Below, piece by piece: positions 1-6,618 of a stretch of DNA of 9,849 nucleotides. The notes beneath the pieces were generated by a model. That model searched no databases, was not told where the DNA came from, and worked only from the letters and a program-made list of their open reading frames with translations. The stretch is from Wohlfahrtiimonas sp. (GTDB taxonomy: Bacteria; Pseudomonadota; Gammaproteobacteria; Cardiobacteriales; Wohlfahrtiimonadaceae), in assembly GCA_030149965.1 (NCBI GenBank), contig JASLHB010000069.1, positions 1-9,849 of the forward strand, written 5' to 3'. A program made the translations under genes and the position numbers. Every line of letters starts with the position of its first letter. Position 1 is the first letter of the stretch.

Positions 1-121
1 TGAAGTGAATCGCTCACCATTACGTAAAGCTGGTTATGTAACTCGTGATGCTCGTGAAGTTGAACGTAAGAAAGTTGGCTTACGTAAAGCTCGTCGTGCA
101 ACTCAGTTCTCAAAACGTTAA
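1..121 (+). CDS. rpsI: 30S ribosomal protein S9, C-terminal end (partial)
   Basis: The frame starting at base 2 gives the last 39 residues of ribosomal protein S9 and ends with TAA at 119-121. The tail contains the family hallmarks LRKAGYVTRDAREVERKKVG and a final basic stretch ending in QFSKR, the S9 tail that reaches toward the P-site tRNA in the small subunit. The gene is cut by the window edge, so the start, and the rplM gene that usually precedes it, are not visible. A strong hairpin terminator follows 25 bases downstream, so rpsI is the last gene of its operon. Confidence 0.97.
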   Translation, partial: EVNRSPLRKAGYVTRDAREVERKKVGLRKARRATQFSKR

Positions 122-146
122 TCGTTTTACAGTTCTACAACTATAC

Positions 147-178
147 AAGCCTTTCTGTTGCAGAAAGGCTTTCTTTTT
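147..178 (+). terminator. Rho-independent terminator of the rpsI operon
   Basis: A perfect 11-bp stem (AAGCCTTTCTG at 147-157 pairing with CAGAAAGGCTT at 161-171) has a 3-base loop and is followed by TCTTTTTAT. This is a textbook intrinsic terminator. It closes the ribosomal protein transcript and separates it from pcnB, whose start lies only 18 bases beyond it. Confidence 0.93.
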
Positions 179-195
179 ATTATTTAGTATTCAGT

Positions 196-1428
196 GTGAA
201 TAAGAAAATATATACCTCAGAAGATCATGGCTTGATTTCAAGACAGATCTCAAAAAATGCTTTACAAGTGATCACTACATTGACCAATGCTGGTTATGAA
301 GCCTACATTGTAGGTGGTGCTGTACGTGATTTGTTATTGAATAAATCCCCTAAAGATTTTGATATTGCGACGAATGCACATCCAGAACAGATCAAACGTT
401 TATTCAGAAATTGCCGTTTAGTTGGTAGACGATTTCGTTTAGCGCATATTTTATTTGGTCGTGATGTGATCGAGGTTGCGACATTTAGAGCGGAATCTAA
501 TGATGATCATCCTACACAAGATCGTAAAGTGGATGATGATGGATTTCTGGTGCGCGATAATGTTTATGGTTCGATAGAAGATGATGCGTTACGCCGTGAT
601 TTTACATTAAATGCACTTTATTACGATCCAATTCACAATATTATTGTGGATTATACTAATGGTTTTGAAGATTTAAAATCAGGCTCATTGAAGTTAATTG
701 GCCAGCCAGATAAGCGCTTCCGTGAAGATCCTGTTCGTATGTTGCGAGCAGTGCGATTTGAAGTGAAATTGGGTTTTGCATTGCCAAAAGATTTGGTGGA
801 AGCAATTAATCAAATGAGCTATTTATTGCAAACAGTTTCACCTGCAAGAATGTTTGATGAAGTGATTAAGCTATTATTAAATGGGCAGGGTAACGCAATT
901 TATCAGCGATTACGTCATTATCATTTGTTTGGGCAAATTTTCCCGCAAACAGAGCGTGCTTTGATTGAATTGGGTAATCCTAAAGATCATTTATTGATTG
1001 CAGCATTAAATAACTCAGATAATCGCATCAATGATGGCTTTGGCGCTTCATCATATTTCTTGTATGCCGCATTATTGTGGGAACCGTTTTATGATGAATA
1101 TCATGTATTGATTTCAGATAATGTTGCTTCGAATGAAGCCAGTACAATTGCTGCAGATAAAATTCTGCGTAAACAGCAAGAATACACAATGATTCCGAAA
1201 CGCATCTCTTCACAAATTACAGATTTATGGAAATATCAATTCCGTTTAACGAATGTGAAAGCAAGAAAGCAAAAAGGTGGCATTGGTAAAATTGTGCATC
1301 ATCCACGATTCAAAGCTGCGTATGATTTCTTATTATTACGTAAAGATGCTTATGAATCTGAAGAGATCATAGATGCTGCAGATTTTTGGAAAAAAACTTG
1401 GGAACGAAATGTAGATTCTCAGAAGTAA
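196..1428 (+). CDS. pcnB: Poly(A) polymerase I (class II nucleotidyltransferase)
   Basis: Adds 3' poly(A) tails to RNA in the cytoplasm, which in bacteria marks RNA for decay. The 410-residue product has the class II nucleotidyltransferase fold: VGGAVRDLLL at about 39-48, the metal-binding pair D54/D56 in KDFDIATN, RRDFTLNA at 133-140, and RFREDPVRMLRAVRF at 174-188. The stretch LVGRRFRLAHILF (75-87) is the signature that separates PcnB from CCA-adding enzymes. E. coli PcnB is about 55 residues longer, with an N-terminal extension and a strongly basic C-terminal tail; this protein lacks both. The GTG start at 196 was chosen because no ATG lies in frame near the N-terminus and homology begins around residue 12. 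No good Shine-Dalgarno precedes it. A TATTAT hexamer at 178-183 could be a -10 box. Its 3' end faces the decarboxylase gene with a 4-base gap. The usual partner folK is not downstream. Confidence 0.95.
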   Translation: MNKKIYTSEDHGLISRQISKNALQVITTLTNAGYEAYIVGGAVRDLLLNKSPKDFDIATNAHPEQIKRLFRNCRLVGRRFRLAHILFGRDVIEVATFRAESNDDHPTQDRKVDDDGFLVRDNVYGSIEDDALRRDFTLNALYYDPIHNIIVDYTNGFEDLKSGSLKLIGQPDKRFREDPVRMLRAVRFEVKLGFALPKDLVEAINQMSYLLQTVSPARMFDEVIKLLLNGQGNAIYQRLRHYHLFGQIFPQTERALIELGNPKDHLLIAALNNSDNRINDGFGASSYFLYAALLWEPFYDEYHVLISDNVASNEASTIAADKILRKQQEYTMIPKRISSQITDLWKYQFRLTNVKARKQKGGIGKIVHHPRFKAAYDFLLLRKDAYESEEIIDAADFWKKTWERNVDSQK

Positions 1429-1432
1429 TAAT

Positions 1433-1792
1433 TTAAGGTTTGCCTCGCTGAATGATTTTAACATCATGCTGTATTGGGGCAAACGCTTGAATAAATGATT
1501 GAATCGCTTGATTCATATCTTTATCACCGCACATGAAAATATCAATGGCAGCGAAGCCTGTTTCTGGCCATGTATGAATACTCATGTGGGATTCTGCTAA
1601 TAATAAAACGCCTGTTACACCTAAATCTACGCCGAAATGATGCAGCTTCGATTGTAAAACTGTTGCTTTGAGTTCTGTTGCAACACGAAGCATGATTGTC
1701 TCAATCAATACTGGATCGGTTAATAAGTTGGGCACAATATCATATAAATCTAAAATGACATGTTGTCCGTGAGCATGAAATTGATTATTCAT
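1433..1792 (-). CDS. S-adenosylmethionine decarboxylase proenzyme, small bacterial type
   Basis: Makes decarboxylated S-adenosylmethionine, the aminopropyl donor for polyamine synthesis, using a pyruvoyl cofactor formed by self-cleavage. The 119-residue product matches the short (Thermotoga/Bacillus-like, class 1B) form rather than the longer E. coli SpeD. The cleavage motif LAESHMSIHTWPE places the cut between E67 and S68. H73 (processing) and C88 in FMCGD (proton donor) are present. These sit at a constant +5 offset from the T. maritima residues S63, H68 and C83 as I recall them, so the enzyme should be active. It is the last gene of the minus-strand operon. Its ATG directly follows the TAA of the 46-residue microprotein gene with no base between, which suggests translational coupling. 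The aminopropyltransferase encoded divergently at 5103 is the obvious consumer of its product. Confidence 0.95.
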   Translation of the reverse strand: MNNQFHAHGQHVILDLYDIVPNLLTDPVLIETIMLRVATELKATVLQSKLHHFGVDLGVTGVLLLAESHMSIHTWPETGFAAIDIFMCGDKDMNQAIQSFIQAFAPIQHDVKIIQRGKP

Positions 1793-1933
1793 TTATTTAT
1801 GCCATCCACCAGATGAGCGGAAAATACTAGAACCACCAGATGAATAACTTCGGTTACTGTCAACAGTTGTATAGTTAATCATTGTTGCGACAACAATGAC
1901 GGTAATTGCATACCAAGCATAAAAAGCTTTCAT
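1793..1933 (-). CDS. 46-residue single-span membrane microprotein with Ser/Gly tail, unrecognised
   Basis: I do not recognise this protein. The reading frame starts with ATG at 1933-1931 and ends with TAA at 1795-1793. A near-ideal Shine-Dalgarno (AGGAGG) lies 7 bases before the start, and the gene fills an otherwise empty gap of 162 bases. Residues 1-22 (MKAFYAWYAITVIVVATMIN...) form one hydrophobic segment with a single Lys at position 2, so an N-in membrane anchor or uncleaved signal is likely. Residues 30-46 are polar and Ser/Gly-rich with two copies of an SSGG motif, ending in SSGGWHK. The two SSGG segments are encoded by an 11-base direct repeat (1806-1816 and 1833-1843) spaced exactly nine codons apart. 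It follows the DUF4178 gene by 21 bases and abuts the decarboxylase start. A role as a small partner of the DUF4178 or SPFH protein is inference only. Confidence 0.8.
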   Translation of the reverse strand: MKAFYAWYAITVIVVATMINYTTVDSNRSYSSGGSSIFRSSGGWHK

Positions 1934-1940
1934 TAAGTTT

Positions 1941-1946
1941 CCTCCT
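1941..1946 (-). promoter_or_regulatory. Shine-Dalgarno of the microprotein gene
   Basis: The minus strand reads TTAGGAGGAAACTTA immediately before ATG. AGGAGG is a perfect match to the anti-Shine-Dalgarno core at a 7-base spacing, and it is the strongest ribosome binding site in the operon. This supports translation of the short frame at 1793-1933. Confidence 0.85.
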
Positions 1947-1954
1947 AACTTATT

Positions 1955-3529
1955 TTATTCTGCATTCGCGACTGTAAATAATAAAATCGCAACTATAATT
2001 GCCGATAAAATAAATTGAGATGTATTCATTAAAAAAATAGGCACATTGATCACAAGGAAAATCATAAAAAATGTTTGAGCTGAAGATTTAGGCGTTTGTG
2101 ATGAAATAGGATGCGTTGGTTTTAACTCTGCTTCACGAATACCGCCAGAAGCTTTAAACCATTCATTTAAGCGTTTCATGGAAATACTGGTTGCTCGGCT
2201 CCAACTCATTTCATTGTCTGTCATTTCTAAAGATAGTTTCTGATCTTCTCTACCATAATCGACGTAATAAGTCATATCGCCAGGACTTACTTGATAATAG
2301 AATGAGCCAATGGCAAATTTTACGCTACCACCATAATTATATAATGTTGGTAATTGTTGGCCTGATGGATGAATAGGACGAAGATTATGCCCGATTTTAG
2401 GCCAAATATTTTGTGTGTTAGAAACTGCCCAATCATTAGGGCCGCTTTGTACTAACCACATGAATTGATCAGGAAAAGAAAAAAGCAGATATTCATGCCA
2501 TTGATCACCGCTGAATGATACAAAATCTTTCTTCATTTTCTTTTGTATTGCGAGTAAAGTTTCATCGCCTTCTAATTCGGATTGGCACATCATGCCCAAT
2601 ACAGTCCAATCTTTGCCATCGATCTTGGCTTTTTGCCCAATATCTAACGCCATTGATTCACGTTGAATGGCACGTAAATTATGTGCTTTAATCAACTCAG
2701 CGACATTATCATTAATCCCAATTTCAGAACCACAATAACGACAATTTACATTCTCTGAAATACCTGTGATCCATTGAATATTACCACCACAGTTTGGGCA
2801 TTTACTTTCTTGTATTGCACCTTTTAATTCGCCTGCAGTTTCTTGAATATCACGCTCAGAGCGTAAATTTTGCCAAGAAAGCTGACGAAAATTCACCGCA
2901 AAGCCTGTAAATACTTCAAGGTTCTTTTGATCTGTGTAATCCAAAGTGATGAAGCGCTCTTCAGATCGAGCATCTACAACGCGAATATCTAAATCTTTCT
3001 TTGGAATGAACGGTAATTCGCCTTGTACTGCATTTTGTAACAATACTGCATTACGAATATCACAAGCATAAAATGAATAACCTGTGCGAGATAATTTAAG
3101 CTCTTTACCAACAGTAATGTCATGAAAGGCGGGCAATGGTAAAGGCTTATTAGCTTCAATGGTTAATTGTTCTAAATAAACGTAATTGCCATTGCTGTCA
3201 GATAGCCAACCAGTTTTGCCTGAATTGAATTGGATGTACCATTCATTCCATGTGCCACCAACTTTTTGCTTGTCATCTTTATCATGATATTGAACTTGTA
3301 AACGCCCAATCACTTGGAAGACTTCATTTTTAATCGTGCCCGATGAACCAATTTGAATGGCGCTGAAGTCTTCCAAAATGGCAGAATGTTCCCCAGACAG
3401 TGCCAAGCTATTGTTGTTGAATAATAGGTTAGATTGACATTTCGGGCAGGCAACCATCAAAGTTGTCTGTGATTGAATATCAATTTTCGCCCCACAACTT
3501 GGGCAGGATGCTGAGAAAAATGTTGCCAT
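1955..3529 (-). CDS. Zinc-ribbon and DUF4178 domain protein with C-terminal membrane hairpin
   Basis: A protein of unknown biochemical role. The 524 residues show an internal duplication. A first treble-clef/zinc-ribbon (C9-x2-C12 and C28-x2-C31) is followed by a beta-rich DUF4178-like unit at about 58-200. A second ribbon (C244-x2-C247 and C263-x2-C266) is followed by another beta-rich unit at about 295-450, with conserved-looking W, Y and G positions such as WHEYLLF and NYGGSVKFAIGSFYYQV. The C-terminus has two hydrophobic spans (about 486-500 and 505-521) with a short turn, so the protein is probably a membrane-tethered cytoplasmic scaffold. The ATG at 3527-3529 lies 9 bases after the SPFH stop codon, with a weak AGGAT site inside the upstream gene's end. 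From general knowledge, DUF4178 genes recur next to SPFH, DUF350 and polyamine genes, as here. The domain name is from recognition by eye. Confidence 0.85.
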   Translation of the reverse strand: MATFFSASCPSCGAKIDIQSQTTLMVACPKCQSNLLFNNNSLALSGEHSAILEDFSAIQIGSSGTIKNEVFQVIGRLQVQYHDKDDKQKVGGTWNEWYIQFNSGKTGWLSDSNGNYVYLEQLTIEANKPLPLPAFHDITVGKELKLSRTGYSFYACDIRNAVLLQNAVQGELPFIPKKDLDIRVVDARSEERFITLDYTDQKNLEVFTGFAVNFRQLSWQNLRSERDIQETAGELKGAIQESKCPNCGGNIQWITGISENVNCRYCGSEIGINDNVAELIKAHNLRAIQRESMALDIGQKAKIDGKDWTVLGMMCQSELEGDETLLAIQKKMKKDFVSFSGDQWHEYLLFSFPDQFMWLVQSGPNDWAVSNTQNIWPKIGHNLRPIHPSGQQLPTLYNYGGSVKFAIGSFYYQVSPGDMTYYVDYGREDQKLSLEMTDNEMSWSRATSISMKRLNEWFKASGGIREAELKPTHPISSQTPKSSAQTFFMIFLVINVPIFLMNTSQFILSAIIVAILLFTVANAE

Positions 3530-3538
3530 ATTGAATGA

Positions 3539-4549
3539 TTATCCTATGAGTTGACGCAAAACTTCAGCCTTAGCTTTATCGTAATCTTCTGCTGTAATTA
3601 AGCCTTTTTGTAACAACTCATTGAGTTGAGATAATTTTGCAATGTGATCATTGGCATTACTTGGTGCTGCTGTTGTTTGAGCTGCAGCAGGTTTTTGTTG
3701 CATTGCTTCAGCCATCATTTGTCCCATTGTTAAACCTGCGCCCATGCTCATGCCAACGCCAGCTGCACCACCTTCATTTTGTGCAGCTAAAGGAATGCTG
3801 TTTGCCATTTGGTATTGTGTATAAGCTGATAGATCACCAATAATGCCCATTGAAATGCGATCATCCAATGTCTTTTGTAACGCTGGTGGCAATGTGATGC
3901 TTTCGATCAAGAAGCTTTCCAATTGCAAACCTAAGTTCACGAAATGTTCTTGCAATGCTTGCTGAACCAGTTTCGATAATTCAGTTAAGTTTGCAGCCAT
4001 ATCAATGAATGGAATATTTTTATTGCCCAAAATTGTGGACAATGTTGTCACGCATAAATTGCGTAACTGATCATCCAATTGAGATTTATAAAACTCTTCT
4101 GTAATGCCCGCAACTTCAGTGAAGAATTTACGAGTGTCAATCACACGATAACTATAGTTACCAAAACCACGCACAGAGATTAAACCAAATTCATTGTCAC
4201 GAATGGTGATTGGTTGTGCCGTTCCCCAGCCAGAAGCTAATTGCTGGCGAGTATTGAAGAAATAAACATCAGATTTAAACGGGGATTCAAATAATTTATC
4301 CCAGTTTTTTAAGTTCGTTAAAACAGGCAAGTTATTGGTGGTTAATTTATAAGAACCTGCTGTGAATTCATCCGCTAATTTGCCTTCATTCACAAACAAA
4401 GCCACTTGTGATTCACGTACAATCAATGCTGCGCCATTTTGAATCTCTTCATCCGCAATCGGGAAGCGCCACATCAATAACTCAGGATTTGGATCTGGCC
4501 ATTGAATAACATCTATGAATTGCTTTTTAATAAAACGACCTAAGCCCAT
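3539..4549 (-). CDS. SPFH/Band-7 domain protein with C-terminal SHOCT segment
   Basis: Likely a membrane-associated scaffold of the SPFH (stomatin/prohibitin/flotillin) superfamily, in the subgroup often labelled 'virion core protein'-like. Residues 1-35 (MGLGRFIKKQFIDVIQWPDP then ELLMWRFP) are the characteristic start. The SPFH core spans about 35-235, with VRESQVALFVNEGKL at 44-58 and a helical arm through LQLESFLIESITLPPAL. Residues 257-285 are a Gly/Ala/Met-rich low-complexity linker, followed by a Gln/Ala/Pro stretch. Residues 303-334 form a SHOCT motif (LSQLNELLQKGLITAEDYDKAK), a short helical hairpin common in oligomeric or membrane-associated proteins. There is no strong transmembrane span, so membrane association would be peripheral. 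An AAGGAG Shine-Dalgarno sits 6 bases before ATG. It is the second gene of the minus-strand operon, 27 bases after the DUF350 gene. Confidence 0.9.
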   Translation of the reverse strand: MGLGRFIKKQFIDVIQWPDPNPELLMWRFPIADEEIQNGAALIVRESQVALFVNEGKLADEFTAGSYKLTTNNLPVLTNLKNWDKLFESPFKSDVYFFNTRQQLASGWGTAQPITIRDNEFGLISVRGFGNYSYRVIDTRKFFTEVAGITEEFYKSQLDDQLRNLCVTTLSTILGNKNIPFIDMAANLTELSKLVQQALQEHFVNLGLQLESFLIESITLPPALQKTLDDRISMGIIGDLSAYTQYQMANSIPLAAQNEGGAAGVGMSMGAGLTMGQMMAEAMQQKPAAAQTTAAPSNANDHIAKLSQLNELLQKGLITAEDYDKAKAEVLRQLIG

Positions 4550-4576
4550 GTATTACTCCTTAATGATTGGCAATGA

Positions 4577-4975
4577 TTAACTTAATGCTGCACCGTTGAT
4601 TAAACCGATGGCGATAGAAAATGCGGCAAATAAACAACCTACAGCAATATTATTGTTAGCGAGTGCGACACTTGCATGTTTAACAACGCGAGTGGCAACA
4701 AAATAAACTAATAATTGGATAACAGTGGCCAATAATGACCAAATAAGAAAACCAAGCAAAGATAATGATGTGCTCATGCTTGATGTGATTGTGATACAAA
4801 AACCAATCAATGCACCGCCAAATGAAATGGCGCAAGCAATGTTACCTTCTTTAATGAGTTTGATCTCTTTCAATGGCGTGATGATTAAATAAATGAATGC
4901 GAAGCAACCAGTCATAACGACGGCAAGCGCAATGTATTGAAGATATAAAATATATTGTGACACTAATTCGTTCAT
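4577..4975 (-). CDS. DUF350 integral membrane protein
   Basis: A small inner-membrane protein of the DUF350 (UPF0719) family, function unknown. The 132 residues contain four predicted spans at about 10-32, 46-66, 73-95 and 108-128. The family's duplicated element is visible: EGNIACAISFGGALIGFCI (43-61) and NNNIAVGCLFAAFSIAIGLI (107-126), each starting with a polar Asn-containing loop followed by a helix rich in small residues. The first gene of the five-gene minus-strand operon, it starts at ATG 4975-4973. An AAAGG Shine-Dalgarno lies 7 bases upstream, and a perfect TATAAT box lies a short distance further up. DUF350 neighbours in other bacteria include SPFH, DUF4178, PspA-like and polyamine-related genes, matching this locus. 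Confidence 0.9.
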   Translation of the reverse strand: MNELVSQYILYLQYIALAVVMTGCFAFIYLIITPLKEIKLIKEGNIACAISFGGALIGFCITITSSMSTSLSLLGFLIWSLLATVIQLLVYFVATRVVKHASVALANNNIAVGCLFAAFSIAIGLINGAALS

Positions 4976-4995
4976 TAAGTTGCCTTTGGGTTAGT

Positions 4996-5001
4996 ATTAT
5001 A
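4996..5001 (-). promoter_or_regulatory. Probable -10 box of the DUF350-to-decarboxylase operon
   Basis: The minus strand carries a perfect TATAAT. It would give a transcript starting near 4989, only about 14 bases before the DUF350 ATG but still including its AAAGG ribosome site at 4983-4987. The -35 position at a 17-base spacing reads AAAATA, a poor match, so an activator or alternative factor may be needed. The box lies in the 127-base gap between the divergent transcription units. Confidence 0.5.
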
Positions 5002-5055
5002 ATCGCTGGATTTTACTATATTTTATGACTTTATCCCACTTGAAAACAGGGATCA

Positions 5056-5064
5056 TGCTAATAT
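5056..5064 (+). promoter_or_regulatory. Possible extended -10 promoter for the aminopropyltransferase gene
   Basis: TGCTAATAT fits the extended -10 pattern (TG, one base, then TAATAT, close to TATAAT). TTGAAA at 5040-5045 resembles a -35 but is only 13 bases away, too close to serve this -10. The predicted leader would be about 30 bases with no obvious Shine-Dalgarno before the ATG at 5103. GATCAT occurs twice in this leader region (5051-5056 and 5078-5083). Confidence 0.35.
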
Positions 5065-5102
5065 CTCAGCCTTTAATGATCATAATTATACAACGCTAAA
5101 TC

Positions 5103-6617
5103 ATGTTTAATCGTACTCTCATCATCTCTGTTTTTGTGGTGGCAAGCTGCGGCCTTGCTTATGAACTCATCATCGCAGCATTGGCCAGTTATTTATTGGG
5201 CGATTCTATTTTGCAATTCTCCACAATCATTGGTGGATATCTATTTGCAATGGGCATTGGCGCACATTTAACCCGATATATTAAAGATGAAGATGCATTG
5301 ACACGATTCATTGATATCGAATTATTAGTGGGATTGATTGGTGGTGTTTGTGCTTTATTATTGTTTGTATTATTTGGATTATCTTCTGCGCCTTTTCGCG
5401 TAATCGTTTATTCATTGGTTTTCATCATTGGTACAATTGTTGGGATGGAAATTCCACTCGTAATGCGCGTGATGAATCAATACAAAACAGATTTTAAAGA
5501 GCTAGTCAGTAAAGTATTAACCTTTGATTATATGGGTGCTTTGGCTGTTTCATTATTGTTTCCATTAGTGCTTGCACCAAAATTGGGCATGGCAAGAAGC
5601 GCATTATTATTTGGTGTTTTGAATACCTTGGTGGCAATTTTTACTTGCCATGTTTTCCGTGCTCAATTACCAAAATACAAAATGCTCATGATCAAAGGCA
5701 ATATTGTATTATTGGCATTATTGACGGCATTTTTCTTCGCCAATGATTTAACTGAAAAAGCGGAACAACATTACTTTGGTGATCCCATTGTGTATCAATA
5801 CAATTCGCCATATCAGCGTTTAGTATTAACGAAATATAAGGATGACACGCGTTTATTCATTAATGGGAATTTGCAATTTTCTTCCATAGATGAAGCACGT
5901 TATCACGAAGCTTTAGTTTTACCTGCAATGGAAAATGTACCCAAAGCTGAAAATATCTTAATTTTGGGCGGTGGCGATGGTTTAGCGACGCGTGAAGTAT
6001 TGAAATATCCTGATGTGAAATCCATTACATTGGTGGATTTAGATCCTAAAATGACGGAGCTATTTAAAACATCAGCTCAGTTAACGATTCTCAATGATAA
6101 TGCACTCAATAACGATAAAGTCACAATCGTGAATGAAGATGCTGCAAAGTGGTTAGAAAGACAAACAGCGCAATATGATGTGATCATCATTGATCTACCT
6201 GATCCTTCCAACTTCTCATTGGGCAAACTCTACTCTGTGCCGATGTATCGCTTAGTGAAACAGCATTTAACGCCGCATGGCGTGATGGTTGTGCAATCAA
6301 CTTCGCCATATTTTGCACCGCATGCTTTTGGTAGCATCAATCAAACATTGCAAGCAGCGAACCTACAAACATTGCCTTATCACGCTTATGTGCCTTCATT
6401 TGGTGAATGGGGCTATATTTTGGCCAATCGTGATGGCAATTTTATGATTCCTGAAAGTTATCAAGTGAATACGCGCTATTTGGATAAAGAAACCACTGCA
6501 CAGATGTTTAAATTTCCGCTTGATATGCCTGTGCGAACAGATTTAGAGGCGAACCATTTAAATACGCAAATCTTAGTGAAATACTTTGAGCAAGATTGGC
6601 GAAAGGCAACACCATAA
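5103..6617 (+). CDS. Membrane-anchored spermidine-synthase-like aminopropyltransferase
   Basis: Predicted to transfer an aminopropyl group from decarboxylated AdoMet to an amine. The 504 residues have two parts. Residues 5-213 hold about seven membrane spans. Residues 225-445 form the spermidine synthase fold: SPYQRLVLTKY, then NGNLQFSSIDEARYHEAL (255-272, polyamine-site strand region), the nucleotide loop ILGGGDG (287-293), the acidic pair D312/D314 in VDLDP, and D364-L-P-D367-P, matching the catalytic-Asp loop of the family. A stand-alone SpeE has only the second part (about 280 residues). The N-terminal hydrophobic domain resembles those of other bacterial spermidine-synthase fusions. ATG 5103 is favoured because the first span begins at residue 5; the ribosome site is weak. 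The FAD oxidase gene follows after one base. The acceptor amine cannot be told from sequence. Confidence 0.9.
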   Translation: MFNRTLIISVFVVASCGLAYELIIAALASYLLGDSILQFSTIIGGYLFAMGIGAHLTRYIKDEDALTRFIDIELLVGLIGGVCALLLFVLFGLSSAPFRVIVYSLVFIIGTIVGMEIPLVMRVMNQYKTDFKELVSKVLTFDYMGALAVSLLFPLVLAPKLGMARSALLFGVLNTLVAIFTCHVFRAQLPKYKMLMIKGNIVLLALLTAFFFANDLTEKAEQHYFGDPIVYQYNSPYQRLVLTKYKDDTRLFINGNLQFSSIDEARYHEALVLPAMENVPKAENILILGGGDGLATREVLKYPDVKSITLVDLDPKMTELFKTSAQLTILNDNALNNDKVTIVNEDAAKWLERQTAQYDVIIIDLPDPSNFSLGKLYSVPMYRLVKQHLTPHGVMVVQSTSPYFAPHAFGSINQTLQAANLQTLPYHAYVPSFGEWGYILANRDGNFMIPESYQVNTRYLDKETTAQMFKFPLDMPVRTDLEANHLNTQILVKYFEQDWRKATP

Positions 6618-6618
6618 T

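Noticed and set aside
196..1428. Reading pcnB as a CCA-adding tRNA nucleotidyltransferase
   Set aside because: The LVGRRFRLAH stretch is the poly(A) polymerase signature, and the order of motifs follows E. coli PcnB closely.
2191..3843. Plus-strand frames at 2191-2376 and 3637-3843
   Set aside because: Both are antisense to the DUF4178 and SPFH genes and their translations are low-complexity shadows rich in His/Leu/Cys.
6586..6618. An in-frame upstream ATG that would extend the FAD oxidase by 11 residues
   Set aside because: It overlaps the aminopropyltransferase gene by 32 bases and would bury the twin-arginine motif behind an odd polar leader; ATG 6619 places the Tat motif correctly.
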